Notes: a model not told the origin generated them from the letters alone. 64,000 nt of DNA from Streptomyces canus (GCF_030816965.1 NZ_JAUSYQ010000002.1:6624001-6688000); one strand, 5' to 3'; shown: positions 26,788 to 35,695, counted from the first letter of the stretch. Made by a program: numbers and translations.

Positions 26788-27921
26788 TCAGAACTTGTTC
26801 TTCGGCGTGATCCCCAGCGACAACCCCGAAAGCCCCCGCTGCCGCCCCCCGAGCTTCCCCGCGATCCCCCGCAGAGCCGCCCCCGCCGGAGAGTCCGGGT
26901 CCGTCAGGACCACCGGCTTGCCCTCGTCGCCGCCCTCGCGGAGGCGGACGTCGATCGGGATGGAGCCGAGGACCGGGACCGTCGCACCCGTCGTGCGGGT
27001 CAGGCCGTCCGCCACCGTCTGACCGCCACCCGTGCCGAAGACGTCCACCATCTCGCCGCAGTGCGGGCACGGCAGGCCGGACATGTTCTCGACCACGCCG
27101 ACGATCTTCTGGTGGGTCTGGACGGCGATGGAACCGGCGCGCTCGGCGACCTCCGCCGCCGCCTGCTGCGGGGTCGTCACCACCAGGATCTCCGCGTTCG
27201 GGACCAGCTGGGCCACCGAGATCGCGATGTCGCCCGTGCCCGGGGGGAGGTCCAGGAGCAGAACGTCCAGGTCGCCCCAGTACACGTCCGCCAGGAACTG
27301 CTGGAGGGCACGGTGGAGCATGGGCCCACGCCACACCACCGGTGCGTTGCCCGGCGTGAACATGCCGATCGAGATGACCTTCACGCCGTGCGCAGACGGC
27401 GGCATGATCATGTTCTCGACCTGGGTGGGGCGGCCGTCGGCGCCCAGCATGCGCGGGACCGAGTGGCCGTAGATGTCGGCGTCGACCACGCCCACCTTGA
27501 GGCCGTCGGCCGCCATCGCCGCCGCCAGGTTCACCGTCACGGAGGACTTGCCGACGCCGCCCTTGCCGGACGCGACCGCGTACACGCGCGTGAGCGAGCC
27601 CGGCTTGGCGAAGGGGACCTCGCGCTCGGTCTGGCCGCCGCGCAGCGCGGTCGCCAGTTCCTTGCGCTGTTCGTCGCTCATCACGTCGAGCGTGACGTCG
27701 ACGCGGGTGACGCCCTCGACGGCCGCGACCGCGTCGGTGACGCGTTGCGTGATCGTCTCGCGCATCGGGCAGCCGGAGACCGTCAGGTACACGGTCACCG
27801 CGACCGCCCCGTCGGCCCCGATCTCCACCGACTTCACCATCCCGAGCTCGGTGATGGGCCGGTTGATCTCGGGGTCGTTCACCGTCGCCAGTGCCTCGCG
27901 CACCGCGTCTTCGCTAGCCAT
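26788..27921 (-). CDS. Mrp/NBP35-type P-loop ATPase, Fe-S cluster carrier
   Basis: 377 residues. The N-terminal 90 residues are a MIP18/DUF59 domain (ALATVNDPEINRPITELGMV, SGCPMRE). The ParA-like ATPase has the deviant Walker A GKGGVGKSS and DADIYGHS. The CxxC motif (LPCPHCGE), used to bridge an Fe-S cluster in a dimer, is intact. It probably delivers Fe-S clusters to apoproteins. The ATG at 27921 follows a TACCAT box by 7 bases, which suggests a leaderless mRNA. Positional counterpart of Rv1229c mrp. Confidence 0.94.
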   Translation of the reverse strand: MASEDAVREALATVNDPEINRPITELGMVKSVEIGADGAVAVTVYLTVSGCPMRETITQRVTDAVAAVEGVTRVDVTLDVMSDEQRKELATALRGGQTEREVPFAKPGSLTRVYAVASGKGGVGKSSVTVNLAAAMAADGLKVGVVDADIYGHSVPRMLGADGRPTQVENMIMPPSAHGVKVISIGMFTPGNAPVVWRGPMLHRALQQFLADVYWGDLDVLLLDLPPGTGDIAISVAQLVPNAEILVVTTPQQAAAEVAERAGSIAVQTHQKIVGVVENMSGLPCPHCGEMVDVFGTGGGQTVADGLTRTTGATVPVLGSIPIDVRLREGGDEGKPVVLTDPDSPAGAALRGIAGKLGGRQRGLSGLSLGITPKNKF

Positions 27922-27928
27922 ACAGACG

Positions 27929-27934
27929 ATGGTA
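27929..27934 (-). promoter_or_regulatory. -10 box of mrp, probable leaderless start
   Basis: TACCAT on the minus strand, 7 bases before the mrp ATG, with no Shine-Dalgarno sequence between them. Confidence 0.5.
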
Positions 27935-27964
27935 CGGCGCCGTACAAGCACCCCTGTACGGCTC

Positions 27965-28564
27965 TCAACGGTCGTCTACGTCACGTCCCGGCGGCCGTTC
28001 CGACCGTTCTGCCGGGAATACGACGTGCCCGTCGTGCTGCCGTGCCTCCAGCTCCTTCATCAGGTCCTGGAGCTCCGAGCGGATCCAGTCGCGGGTCGCC
28101 ACCTCCCCGAGGCCGATCCTGAGCGCGGCGATCTCGCGGGTCAGGTACTCGGTGTCCGCGATCGACCGCTCGTTCTGCTTGCGGTCCTGTTCGAGATTGA
28201 CCCGGTCCCGGTCGTCCTGCCGGTTCTGTGCGAGCAGGATCAGCGGGGCCGCGTAGGAGGCCTGGAGAGACAGCATCAGGGTGAGGAAGATGAACGGGTA
28301 GTTGTCGAAGCGCAGATCGCGGGGCGCGAAGATGTTCCACAGCACCCACGCGATGATGACGACCGTCATCCAGACGATGAACCGCCCGGTGCCCAGGAAC
28401 CGCGCGATCCGCTCCGACAGCCGCCCGAACGCCTCCGGGTCCCACTCCGGCAGCAGCCGGCGGCGCGGCGCCCGCGGCTGGTCGAGCCGGGTGCGGGGGC
28501 GGGTGGCCGCCGTGGCCCCGGCCGGGCCGCGCTCACGGGCCGAGGTCTCGCGCTCAGGCGTCAT
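27965..28564 (-). CDS. DUF1003 membrane protein
   Basis: 199 residues. The middle carries the DUF1003 core: two membrane helices (FIVWMTVVIIAWVLWNIF and FIFLTLMLSLQASYAAPLIL) followed by LAQNRQDDRDRVNLEQDR and an amphipathic tail. Its start overlaps the end of the MgtE-N/CBS gene by 11 bases, so they are co-translated. The function of DUF1003 is not established. Its pairing with a magnesium-sensor-like protein in actinobacteria hints at a role in divalent-cation handling. Confidence 0.9.
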   Translation of the reverse strand: MTPERETSARERGPAGATAATRPRTRLDQPRAPRRRLLPEWDPEAFGRLSERIARFLGTGRFIVWMTVVIIAWVLWNIFAPRDLRFDNYPFIFLTLMLSLQASYAAPLILLAQNRQDDRDRVNLEQDRKQNERSIADTEYLTREIAALRIGLGEVATRDWIRSELQDLMKELEARQHDGHVVFPAERSERPPGRDVDDR

Positions 28565-29831
28565 GACGGGTCTCCTCCTCGGAGTCGAACTCCGTCTCCC
28601 GCCAGTCCTCCGGCAGCATGTGGTCCAGTACGTCGTCCACGGTCACCGCGCCGAGCAGCGAGCCCGAATCGTCGACCACCGGCGCCGCGACCATGTCGTA
28701 CGTCGCGAAGAACCCGGCGACGACCGGCAGGGTCGCGTCCGGATCGAGGGCCTGCAGGTCGTCGTCGAGCATGGAGCTGACGAGGGTGTACGGCGGGTCG
28801 CGCAGCAGCCGCTGGAAGTGGACCGTGCCGAGGTACTTGCCGGTCGGCGTCTCGTCGGGCGCCCGGCACACGTAGACCTGGGCGGCCAGGGCCGGGGACA
28901 GGTCGGCGTTGCGGACGCGGGCGAGCGCGTCGGCGACGGTCGCGTCCGGCCGTAGGACGATCGGTTCCGTCGTCATCAGACCGCCGGCCGTGTGCTCCTC
29001 GTACGCCATCAGGCGCCGCATGTCGGCCGCGTCCCCCGGCTGCATCAGGCTCAGCAGCCGCTCCTGCTCCTCCGTGGGGAGCTCGGAGAGCAGGTCGGCC
29101 GCGTCGTCGGGGTCCATGGCCTCCAGGACGTCGGCGGCCCGCTCCTCCTTCAGCTTGCCGAGGATCTCGATCTGGTCGTCCTCGGGGAGCTCTTCCAGCA
29201 CGTCGGCCAGGCGGTCGTCGTCGAGAGCGGCGGCCACCTCGGCGCGCCGCTTGGGGGAGAGGTGGTGCAGGACGTTGGCGAGGTCGGCCGCGCGCAGCTG
29301 CTCGAAGGTGGCGAGGAGGCTCTCGGCGCCCTGTCCGTGCTCCTCCAGCGTGAAGCCGGTGACCGCGGACCACTCGACGGTCAGCGCCTCGCCCTTGCGC
29401 CGGAACGCCCCGCCCTTGCCGCCCTTGCGCACGAAGACACGGTCGATCTCCCAGTCCCGGCGGGCCGGCAGGTGGTGGACCGACGCGTCGAGGACGGTGA
29501 CCTGTTCGTTCGTCTCCACGAGCGTGACGCGCCGGTCGAGGAGTTCGCCGAAGACCAGGCGCTCGGTGGGCCGTTGCTCGAAGCGGCGGACGTTGAGCAC
29601 TCCGGTGGTGATGACCTGGCCGGACTCGATGCTGGTGACCCGGGTCATGGGCAGGAAGATGCGGCGCCGGGTGGAGAGTTCGACGACCAGCCCGAGCACG
29701 CGAGGCGGCCGGCGCCCGACGCGCAGCACGACGACGAGGTCGCGTACGCGGCCGACCTGGTCGCCGTTGGGATCGAAGACGGCGACGCCGGCGAGGTGCG
29801 AGACGAAGATCCGGGGGGCGCCCGCTGCCAT
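28554..29831 (-). CDS. PRC-barrel/MgtE-N/CBS protein without channel domain
   Basis: 425 residues from the ATG at 29831 (AAAGGAAG upstream). Domains in order: PRC-barrel-like, residues 1-130 (VAVFDPNGDQVGRVRDLVVV); MgtE N-terminal superhelical domain, about 165-270 (VAAALDDDRLADVLEELPED, MDPDDAADLLSELP); and two CBS repeats, about 285-410 (MTTEPIVLRPDATV, VDDSGSLLGAVTVDDVLDHM). The membrane channel of MgtE is absent. It is probably a soluble magnesium or nucleotide sensor acting on a partner, perhaps the overlapping DUF1003 protein. Equivalent to Rv1232c. Confidence 0.92.
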   Translation of the reverse strand: MAAGAPRIFVSHLAGVAVFDPNGDQVGRVRDLVVVLRVGRRPPRVLGLVVELSTRRRIFLPMTRVTSIESGQVITTGVLNVRRFEQRPTERLVFGELLDRRVTLVETNEQVTVLDASVHHLPARRDWEIDRVFVRKGGKGGAFRRKGEALTVEWSAVTGFTLEEHGQGAESLLATFEQLRAADLANVLHHLSPKRRAEVAAALDDDRLADVLEELPEDDQIEILGKLKEERAADVLEAMDPDDAADLLSELPTEEQERLLSLMQPGDAADMRRLMAYEEHTAGGLMTTEPIVLRPDATVADALARVRNADLSPALAAQVYVCRAPDETPTGKYLGTVHFQRLLRDPPYTLVSSMLDDDLQALDPDATLPVVAGFFATYDMVAAPVVDDSGSLLGAVTVDDVLDHMLPEDWRETEFDSEEETRHDA

Positions 29832-30033
29832 GGCTGTGCTTCCTTTGCGTACGGGGTGTTTCGTTCGTCGTTCGTTGTCCGGATTGCCCGCTCGGGAGGG
29901 CTTAAGGCTAGCCCGTACCGATCGGATACGCCCTGGTGAGCGGTCCGGACGGTCTGGCTCCGCCCGGGACGCGGAGCCCCGGTACGCTGCCGTACGCCGC
30001 TGAAGGACCCTCGTCAGAAAGGCAGCCCCACCT

Positions 30034-30786
30034 GTGACTGCGATTCCCCAGGGCCGTGCCCGCAGGGCCGTACTGGTGAGCGCGATCTGCGCCCTGGTCG
30101 TGACGGGAACGGGGCTGACAGGATGCAGCGAGGATCCCGACGAGGGCACCAACGGGGTCGGCAAACTGCCCGCCGACCAGATCCAGTCCAGGACCCGGGC
30201 GGCCGCCCAGTCCGCCGACGCGCTGCGCCTGTCGGGGAACGTCGTCACCAGCGGGCGTACATACACACTCGACATGCGCCTGAACTCCGACGGCGGCTCC
30301 GGATCGGTCACCGCGCAGGGGGCCACCTTCCAGCTGCTGCGGATCGGCGAGGAGCTGTACCTGAAGGCCGACGCGGACTTCTGGACCCACGAGGACGGCA
30401 AGGGCGACGGTTCGGACTCGGACGCGGCCGCCGACAAGCTCGACGGCAAGTACGTGAAGGTGCCGTCGGGCGACCCGGCGTACAAGAAGTTCAGCGGTTT
30501 CACGGACAAGGACGTTCTCCTCGACGGACTTCTGACGCTGCACGGCAGCCTGGACACCGATGGCCACCATGAGCAGGCGGGTACCCGCACGATCCGCATC
30601 ACGGGTGACAAAGGCGACGGCGGCACGCTGGACGTCTCCCTGGAGGGCCGGCCGTACCCCCTGCGCCTGGCCCGGGCGGGCGGCGCGGGCACGCTGACCT
30701 TCTCGGCCTGGGGCAAGAACTTCTCCCTGACCGAACCGGGCAAGGACGAGACGGTGGACTACGGCAAGCAGCTGCCGACGTCCTAG
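30034..30786 (+). CDS. Secreted lipoprotein, LppX/LolA-like
   Basis: 250 residues from a GTG at 30034 (AGAAAGG upstream). A lipoprotein signal ends in LTGC, so the mature protein starts with an acylated Cys near residue 32. The mature part has repeating beta-strand patterns (LDMRLNSDGGSGSVTAQG, FQLLRIGEELYLKAD), like LppX/LprG-type half-barrel lipoproteins that bind lipids. The role is inferred from that pattern only. It is divergent from the MgtE-N gene and convergent with the next gene, with a 4-base overlap of the stops. Confidence 0.85.
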   Translation: MTAIPQGRARRAVLVSAICALVVTGTGLTGCSEDPDEGTNGVGKLPADQIQSRTRAAAQSADALRLSGNVVTSGRTYTLDMRLNSDGGSGSVTAQGATFQLLRIGEELYLKADADFWTHEDGKGDGSDSDAAADKLDGKYVKVPSGDPAYKKFSGFTDKDVLLDGLLTLHGSLDTDGHHEQAGTRTIRITGDKGDGGTLDVSLEGRPYPLRLARAGGAGTLTFSAWGKNFSLTEPGKDETVDYGKQLPTS

Positions 30787-31292
30787 CGTTTGCGCCGTTT
30801 CATCAGCAGCCGCGGAAGCCCCGCGGGGATCGGCTCACGCGTGGTCGCCGGTGTCGGCAGCGGCGGTTCGGCCAGGTCCCCGTCGGGGAGCGGTTCCGTG
30901 ATGCCCGTCGGCTCGAGCCTGAGTACCCGGCACTCGCGGGACCAACGGTCCGTCATCGCCTCGCCGTCCGGGGCGTTCAGGCGTTTCCCCTTGAGCTCGG
31001 CGACCGCCGCCTCCCACGCCTCGGAGCCGGGCGCCAGTTCCACGACCTTCGCCGCCCAGGAGACCAGCCGACCGCCCTTGTCCTTGCTCCGGACGGTCAC
31101 CTCGGCCGGGCCCCCGTCGGTCAGTCCGGGCAACGGCTGCTCCCCGGTGCCGTCGCCGACCAGGCATGCCGCACCCTCGTGCCACACGTGCCACAGGGCG
31201 CGCGCCGGGCCTTCGGACCCCTTGACCCAGATGAGGCCGGACTTCTTGGTGGCCTCTTCCACAAGGGCGCGGTCGAGCAGCTCGCTGGTCAT
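30783..31292 (-). CDS. Conserved actinobacterial protein, possible split-barrel fold
   Basis: 169 residues from the ATG at 31292; TACGCT ends 6 bases before the ATG and no ribosome site is seen, so the mRNA may be leaderless. The sequence (LIWVKGSEGPARALWHVWHE, GAACLVGDGTGEQPLPGL, VTVRSKDKGGRLVSWAAKVV) looks like a beta-barrel of the pyridoxamine-oxidase/FMN-binding type, but I see no clear cofactor motif. Its place between the MgtE-N gene cluster and corA is similar to the Rv1231c region. Function unknown. Confidence 0.75.
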   Translation of the reverse strand: MTSELLDRALVEEATKKSGLIWVKGSEGPARALWHVWHEGAACLVGDGTGEQPLPGLTDGGPAEVTVRSKDKGGRLVSWAAKVVELAPGSEAWEAAVAELKGKRLNAPDGEAMTDRWSRECRVLRLEPTGITEPLPDGDLAEPPLPTPATTREPIPAGLPRLLMKRRKR

Positions 31293-31298
31293 GGGCCC

Positions 31299-31304
31299 AG
31301 CGTA
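31299..31304 (-). promoter_or_regulatory. -10 box, probable leaderless start
   Basis: TACGCT on the minus strand, 6 bases before the ATG at 31292. Confidence 0.4.
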
Positions 31305-31324
31305 TCCATCGGCGGCACCCACGA

Positions 31325-32443
31325 TCACAGCCAGCCGTTGCGCTTGAGGGTGCGGTGGATGCCCAGGCAGATGACACCGGTGATCGCCATGATCACCGGA
31401 TAGCCGAGCTTCCAGTGGGTCTCCGGCATGTAGTCGAAGTTCATGCCGTAGACACCGCACACCATCGTCGGTACGGCGATGATCGCGGCCCAGGACGTGA
31501 TCTTCCGCATGTCCTCGTTCTGGGCGACGGACGCCTGCGCGAGGTTGGCCTGGAGGATGGAGTTGAGGAGCTCGTCGAAGCCGAGGACCTGCTCCTGGAC
31601 GCGGGCGAGGTGGTCGGCGACGTCCCGGAAGTACTTCTGGATGTCGGGGTCGACGAGCCGCATCGGCCGCTCGCTGAGCAGCTGCATGGGCCGCAGCAGC
31701 GGGGCGACGGCCCGCTTGAACTCCAGCACCTCACGCTTGAGCTGGTAGATCCGCGCCGAGTCGACACCGCGCGAGACCTTGCCGCCGCGCCCCGGGGTGA
31801 ACACCTCGGTCTCCACCTCGTCGATGTCGTCCTGCACCGCGTCGGCGACCGCGACATAGCCGTCGACGACATGGTCGGCGATCGCGTGCAGCACCGCCGA
31901 GGGGCCCTTGGCGAGCAGCTCGGGGTCGTCCTGGAGCCGGTGCCGCAGCGCCCTGAGCGAGCCCTGGCCACCGTGCCGGACGGTGATGAAGAAGTCCCGG
32001 CCGGTGAAGCACATGACCTCGCCGGTCTCGACGATCTCGCTGTTGGCGGTGAGCTCGTCGTGCTCGACGTAGTGGATGGTCTTGAAGACGGTGAACAGGG
32101 AGTCGTCGTAGCGCTCCAGCTTGGGCCGCTGGTGGGCCTGCACGGCGTCCTCGACGGCGAGCGGGTGCAGCCCGAACTCACCGGCGATACCGGAGAATTC
32201 GGCCTCGCTCGGCTCGTGCAGACCGATCCACACGAACCCGCCGTCGCGGCGCACCTGGCGCATCGCCTCGTGCGGGCTCAGCTGCTGGTCGGTCGCCACG
32301 CGCCGCCCGTCGCGGTAGACGGCGCAGTCGACGACGGCGGAGGGCGTCGAGGGGTCGCGTGTCGCGTCGTACGCGCCGGTGTCCTTGCGCAGCGAGGGAC
32401 GCGACGGGCGTACGGCGGCACGCAGGTCACGGATCATCGACAT
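31325..32443 (-). CDS. corA: CorA-type magnesium/cobalt transporter
   Basis: 372 residues from the ATG at 32443, with AAGGAGCC upstream. A large cytoplasmic domain and long helix (VLGFDELLNSILQANLAQAS) are followed by two C-terminal membrane helices. The selectivity motif YGMNFDYMPE contains GMN, and the chain ends with a basic tail (TLKRNGWL). It forms a pentameric divalent-cation channel in the membrane. Positional counterpart of Rv1239c. Together with the MgtE-N/CBS and DUF1003 genes it makes this stretch a cation-homeostasis neighbourhood. Confidence 0.95.
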   Translation of the reverse strand: MSMIRDLRAAVRPSRPSLRKDTGAYDATRDPSTPSAVVDCAVYRDGRRVATDQQLSPHEAMRQVRRDGGFVWIGLHEPSEAEFSGIAGEFGLHPLAVEDAVQAHQRPKLERYDDSLFTVFKTIHYVEHDELTANSEIVETGEVMCFTGRDFFITVRHGGQGSLRALRHRLQDDPELLAKGPSAVLHAIADHVVDGYVAVADAVQDDIDEVETEVFTPGRGGKVSRGVDSARIYQLKREVLEFKRAVAPLLRPMQLLSERPMRLVDPDIQKYFRDVADHLARVQEQVLGFDELLNSILQANLAQASVAQNEDMRKITSWAAIIAVPTMVCGVYGMNFDYMPETHWKLGYPVIMAITGVICLGIHRTLKRNGWL

Positions 32444-32927
32444 GGCAGGCTCCTTCGTGACGGGCAACAAAGGGCGCCGGCGAGGGATGGAACTACCCGG
32501 AATGGGGACGTCCTGCTGTGGGTGTTTGGCACGTCCACAAAGCGGGGAGCACCGCACCATCGCGGTGGCGAGCTTCGCTACTGATTCAGCTACTGCTGGT
32601 GATCAGACAGATCAGGCAAAACGAACGAAGTGCTCTTCCGCACGAAGACGCGAACGTGAGAGGCGGCGGTTGCCGAAAGTCACAGAGCTGCATCAGCGGC
32701 CGGAAGAACGAGTGGTACTACCAGGTCGACTTCGATCCATGACAGCCCCACCTCCTCCGGCCGGTCCCTCGTAAGGGACGATCCATTCCCGTAAGGGAGT
32801 CTCACAGGCGTCGGGACTCGATGCGCGACGCTTCAGCGTGCTGCCCCGGCGACCGGGCCAGAGTATCAGCAGGCCGAAGTGTCAAGGCGCTGCTTTGCCC
32901 GGTACTGACGAGTTCTATGCTCGCCGC
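32444..32927. other. 484-bp intergenic region between corA and SUFU genes
   Basis: I see no convincing gene. The part 32560-32740 is unusually AT-rich for this genome. Two adjacent similar hairpins occur: GTCCCT-CGTA-AGGGAC (32764-32779) and TCCC-GTAA-GGGA (32787-32798). A short plus-strand ORF (32518-32742) has no coding bias that I trust. The region may contain the corA promoter and possibly a structured corA leader on the minus strand. Confidence 0.5.
32916..32921 (+). promoter_or_regulatory. -10 box, probable leaderless start of SUFU gene
   Basis: TATGCT ends 6 bases before the ATG at 32928. TTGCCC at 32895-32900 is a possible -35, although the 15-bp spacing is short. Confidence 0.45.
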
Positions 32928-33512
32928 ATGGCAGATGTTCTTCCTCTGGTCGAGGCCCGGTTGCGCAGCGCGCTGGGCGAGCCGGACGCGCGCGCGGCGG
33001 TCACCTTCCTGGGCACGGACCGCATCGAGGTGCTCCGCTTCACCGACGGGGACGTCGTCCGCTACGCCACCCTCGGCATGTCCGCGCAGCCGATGGGCGA
33101 CCCCACCGCGATGCTCGCCGACCCGGTCAAGGGTCCGCGCGCCGAACTGCTGATGTCCGTACGGTCAGGGCTCGCCGACACCGACAAGGTGCTCCGCCCG
33201 CTCGCCGTCCTCGCCGCGTCCCCGCAGGTCGAGGGCGTGGTCGTGGCGCCGGGCGCCTCACTCGACGTAGGTGAACCCCTGTGGCCCGGCGCTCCGTTCA
33301 CCTCGGTCCTGGTCGCCGAGCCGGGCGGACTGGTCGAGGACCTGGAACTCGACGAGCCCCTCGATCCGGTCCACTTCCTGCCGTTGCTCCCCATGACGCC
33401 GAACGAGGCCGCCTGGAAGCGTGTCCACGGTGCCCAGGCCCTCCAGGAGCGCTGGCTGACGAACGGGACGGACCTCAGGGATCCGTCCCGGAAGTCCGTC
33501 CCGCTGGAGTGA
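32928..33512 (+). CDS. Suppressor-of-fused (SUFU) domain protein
   Basis: 194 residues. The sequence runs through a SUFU-type alpha/beta domain: VTFLGTDRIEVLRFTDGD, YATLGMSAQPM, AELLMSVRSG, and the C-terminal LPLLPMTPNEAAWKR. Bacterial SUFU proteins are widespread and often serve as immunity-like or scaffold proteins; no function is known for this solitary type. A 30-residue upstream extension of the frame is rejected because a -10 box overlaps it. It ends in a short GTGACC/GGTCAC hairpin (33509-33533) before the convergent MFS gene. Confidence 0.88.
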   Translation: MADVLPLVEARLRSALGEPDARAAVTFLGTDRIEVLRFTDGDVVRYATLGMSAQPMGDPTAMLADPVKGPRAELLMSVRSGLADTDKVLRPLAVLAASPQVEGVVVAPGASLDVGEPLWPGAPFTSVLVAEPGGLVEDLELDEPLDPVHFLPLLPMTPNEAAWKRVHGAQALQERWLTNGTDLRDPSRKSVPLE

Positions 33513-33553
33513 CCCTCGCGTGAGCAAGGTCACCAAGTGCTGGCCGGAAGACG

Positions 33554-34789
33554 TCAGTTGGCGAAGACGGCGACACTGTCCTCGGTCGCGTGCCTCGGCT
33601 CCAGCTCCTCCGCCTCGCGGGTGAGCGCCTTGCGCCGTACGACGACCACGAGCGCGCCCAGCACCGCGGTCACCGCGGCCACCACGAACGGGATGTGGAT
33701 GTCGGTCCACTCCTCGATCTTCGGCGCGAAGTAGGGCGCCGCGGCCGCCGCGAACCAGCGCACGAAGTTGTAGCCCGCGCTCGCCACGGGCCGCGGGGCG
33801 TCCGAGACGCCGAGCGCCAGCTCCGTGTAGACGGTGTTGTTCACGCCGATGAAGGCGCCGGACAGGATCGTGCAGACGATGGCCGCCGTGTGGTTGCCGT
33901 AGCCGAGGACGAGCACGTCGAGCGCGAGCAGGACGAGTGAGCCGCCGAGCACCTTGAGCGAACCGAACCTCTCCTGGAGGCGCGGCGCGGCGAACACCGA
34001 GAAGACGGCGAGCAGTACACCCCAGGCGAAGAACACGGCACCCGACTTGTACGGGGTCATGTCGAGCACGAAGGGCGTGAAGGCCAGCACGGTGAAGAAC
34101 GTGTAGTTGTAGAAGAAGGACGACACCGCGGCCGAGGCGAGCCCGCCGTGGCCGAGTGCCTTGACCGGGTCCAGCAGGGACGTCTTGCGGGCCGGCTTGG
34201 GCTGTTCCTTCAGGAACACCGTGATGCACAGGAAGCCGATCGCCATCAGGAAGGCCGTACCGAAGAACGGGTAGCGCCAGCTGGCGTCACCGAGCAGCGC
34301 GCCCAGGAGCGGGCCGCAGGCCATGCCGAGGCCGAGGGCGGACTCGTACAGCAGGATCGCCGCCGCGCTGCCGCCCGCCGCCGCGCCGACGATGACGGCG
34401 AGGGCCGTGGAGACGAACAGGGCGTTGCCCAGGCCCCAGCCGGCCCGGAAGCCGACCAGTTCCTGGACCGAGCCCGAGGTGCCCGCGAGCCCCGCGAAGA
34501 CCACGACGAGGGCGAGGCCGAGCAGCAGGGTCTTCCTGCCGCCGATGCGGCTGGAGACGAAGCCGGTGACCAGCATCGCGATCGCGGTGATCAGGAAGTA
34601 CGAGGTGAACAGGAGGGAGACCTGGCTCGCCGTGGCGTCCAGGCCCTGGGCGATCGACGGCAGGATCGGGTCCACGAGTCCGATGCCCATGAAGGCGACG
34701 ACGGACGCGCCGGCGGTCGCCCAGACCGCCTTGGGCTGGCGTAGCAGGCTGGTGGCTCCCGCGTCGAAGGGGTCCTGACTTGCTCCCAT
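33554..34789 (-). CDS. MFS transporter, drug exporter type
   Basis: 411 residues from the second of two adjacent ATGs (34789), which has GGGAG at better distance than 34792. There are 12 predicted membrane segments. The loop 2-3 motif is GFVSSRIGGRKTLLLG, and the helix 5 region includes LGLGMACGPLLGALLG, similar to motif C of drug/H+ antiporters. It should export a hydrophobic compound. The upstream region is AT-rich with a perfect inverted repeat, so expression is probably controlled by a dimeric repressor that is not encoded nearby. Confidence 0.92.
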   Translation of the reverse strand: MGASQDPFDAGATSLLRQPKAVWATAGASVVAFMGIGLVDPILPSIAQGLDATASQVSLLFTSYFLITAIAMLVTGFVSSRIGGRKTLLLGLALVVVFAGLAGTSGSVQELVGFRAGWGLGNALFVSTALAVIVGAAAGGSAAAILLYESALGLGMACGPLLGALLGDASWRYPFFGTAFLMAIGFLCITVFLKEQPKPARKTSLLDPVKALGHGGLASAAVSSFFYNYTFFTVLAFTPFVLDMTPYKSGAVFFAWGVLLAVFSVFAAPRLQERFGSLKVLGGSLVLLALDVLVLGYGNHTAAIVCTILSGAFIGVNNTVYTELALGVSDAPRPVASAGYNFVRWFAAAAAPYFAPKIEEWTDIHIPFVVAAVTAVLGALVVVVRRKALTREAEELEPRHATEDSVAVFAN

Positions 34790-34835
34790 CATGTGCTCCC
34801 ATCCCCAGGTAGATAGTTGGTATATGCACATAGTA

Positions 34836-34852
34836 AGTTAGAAGAGCTAACT
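34836..34852. promoter_or_regulatory. Inverted repeat, likely operator of MFS gene
   Basis: AGTTAG-AAGAG-CTAACT is a perfect 6-bp inverted repeat in an AT-rich stretch 47 bases upstream of the MFS start, overlapping its probable promoter. The form resembles MarR-type operators. Confidence 0.5.
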
Positions 34853-34947
34853 AATGCAAGCTACATCTATTTGTCCTGGTGAATGCTTCCGTCCGGACGG
34901 GTGATCGTCCTTGACGTGAGGGGGCGAGGGTAGGACCGTGGGGCCCT

Positions 34948-35589
34948 ATGAGGGGCGAACCCAGTTGCCCGAAGTGTGGTGGCCGGGTCAGGGCTCCCGG
35001 ACTCTTCGCCGATTCCTGGCAGTGCGATGTGCACGGGACCGTGCATCCGCTGCAGCCCGTGATCCCGCCCAGCGTCGAGGCGCTCGATGTCGTGGTGCAT
35101 CGCACGCAGGTGCCGGTGTGGATGCCGTGGCCGCTGCCGGTCGGCTGGCTGTTCACGGGCGTGGCCTGCGCCGGTGACGACCGCAGCGGCGGTCGCGCCA
35201 CGGCCGTGGCCTGCACGGGACCCGGGCCGCTCGGGGGTGTCGGCGAGCTGATTCTCGTGGCCGAGGAGCTCGGGGTCGGGCTCGGGGCGCGCTACGCGGG
35301 CATCGACGGGCCGGATCCGGGGCCGTACATGAGCGTGGAGAAGCCGGCGCAGGCGAAGGTGCTCGCTGCCGGTCGGCCGACTCCGCTGTGGCATGTTGCC
35401 GGGGCGCCGGACGACCGGGCGGTGTTTGCGGGAGAGGCGCTGGGGTTGTGGCTGTGGGCGGTCGTCTGGCCCGAGCAGTCCGGGTTGCTGATGTACGACG
35501 AGCTGGTGCTCACTGATCTGCGCGATGCGGGGGCGGAAGTGGAACTGGTGCCCTGCGGGGCGCTGTCGCCCCGCCTGCTGAAACCCTGA
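34948..35589 (+). CDS. Conserved Streptomyces protein with zinc ribbon
   Basis: 213 residues. The N-terminus has a short Cys cluster (CPKCGG...WQCDVHG) likely to bind zinc. The rest is a conserved domain with VPVWMPWPLPVGWLFTGV and LILVAEELGVGLGARYAGI, found throughout Streptomyces (I believe DUF6758, not verified). No signal peptide and no catalytic motif. It lies upstream of the PHP gene on the same strand, about 100 bp away. Function unknown. Confidence 0.82.
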   Translation: MRGEPSCPKCGGRVRAPGLFADSWQCDVHGTVHPLQPVIPPSVEALDVVVHRTQVPVWMPWPLPVGWLFTGVACAGDDRSGGRATAVACTGPGPLGGVGELILVAEELGVGLGARYAGIDGPDPGPYMSVEKPAQAKVLAAGRPTPLWHVAGAPDDRAVFAGEALGLWLWAVVWPEQSGLLMYDELVLTDLRDAGAEVELVPCGALSPRLLKP

Positions 35590-35695
35590 CTGTAGGGGGC
35601 GCACCCCAGCGGCGGGTGTGACAGAGGCGCTGGATGATCTGGTTATCCTTGAGCGTCCTCATCTGTTCCGTCAGTCAGTGTCTGGAGTTCGCGAC

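Noticed and set aside
32518..32742. 74-codon ORF in the corA-SUFU gap
   Set aside because: There is no good ribosome site, and composition and amino-acid pattern do not look coding.
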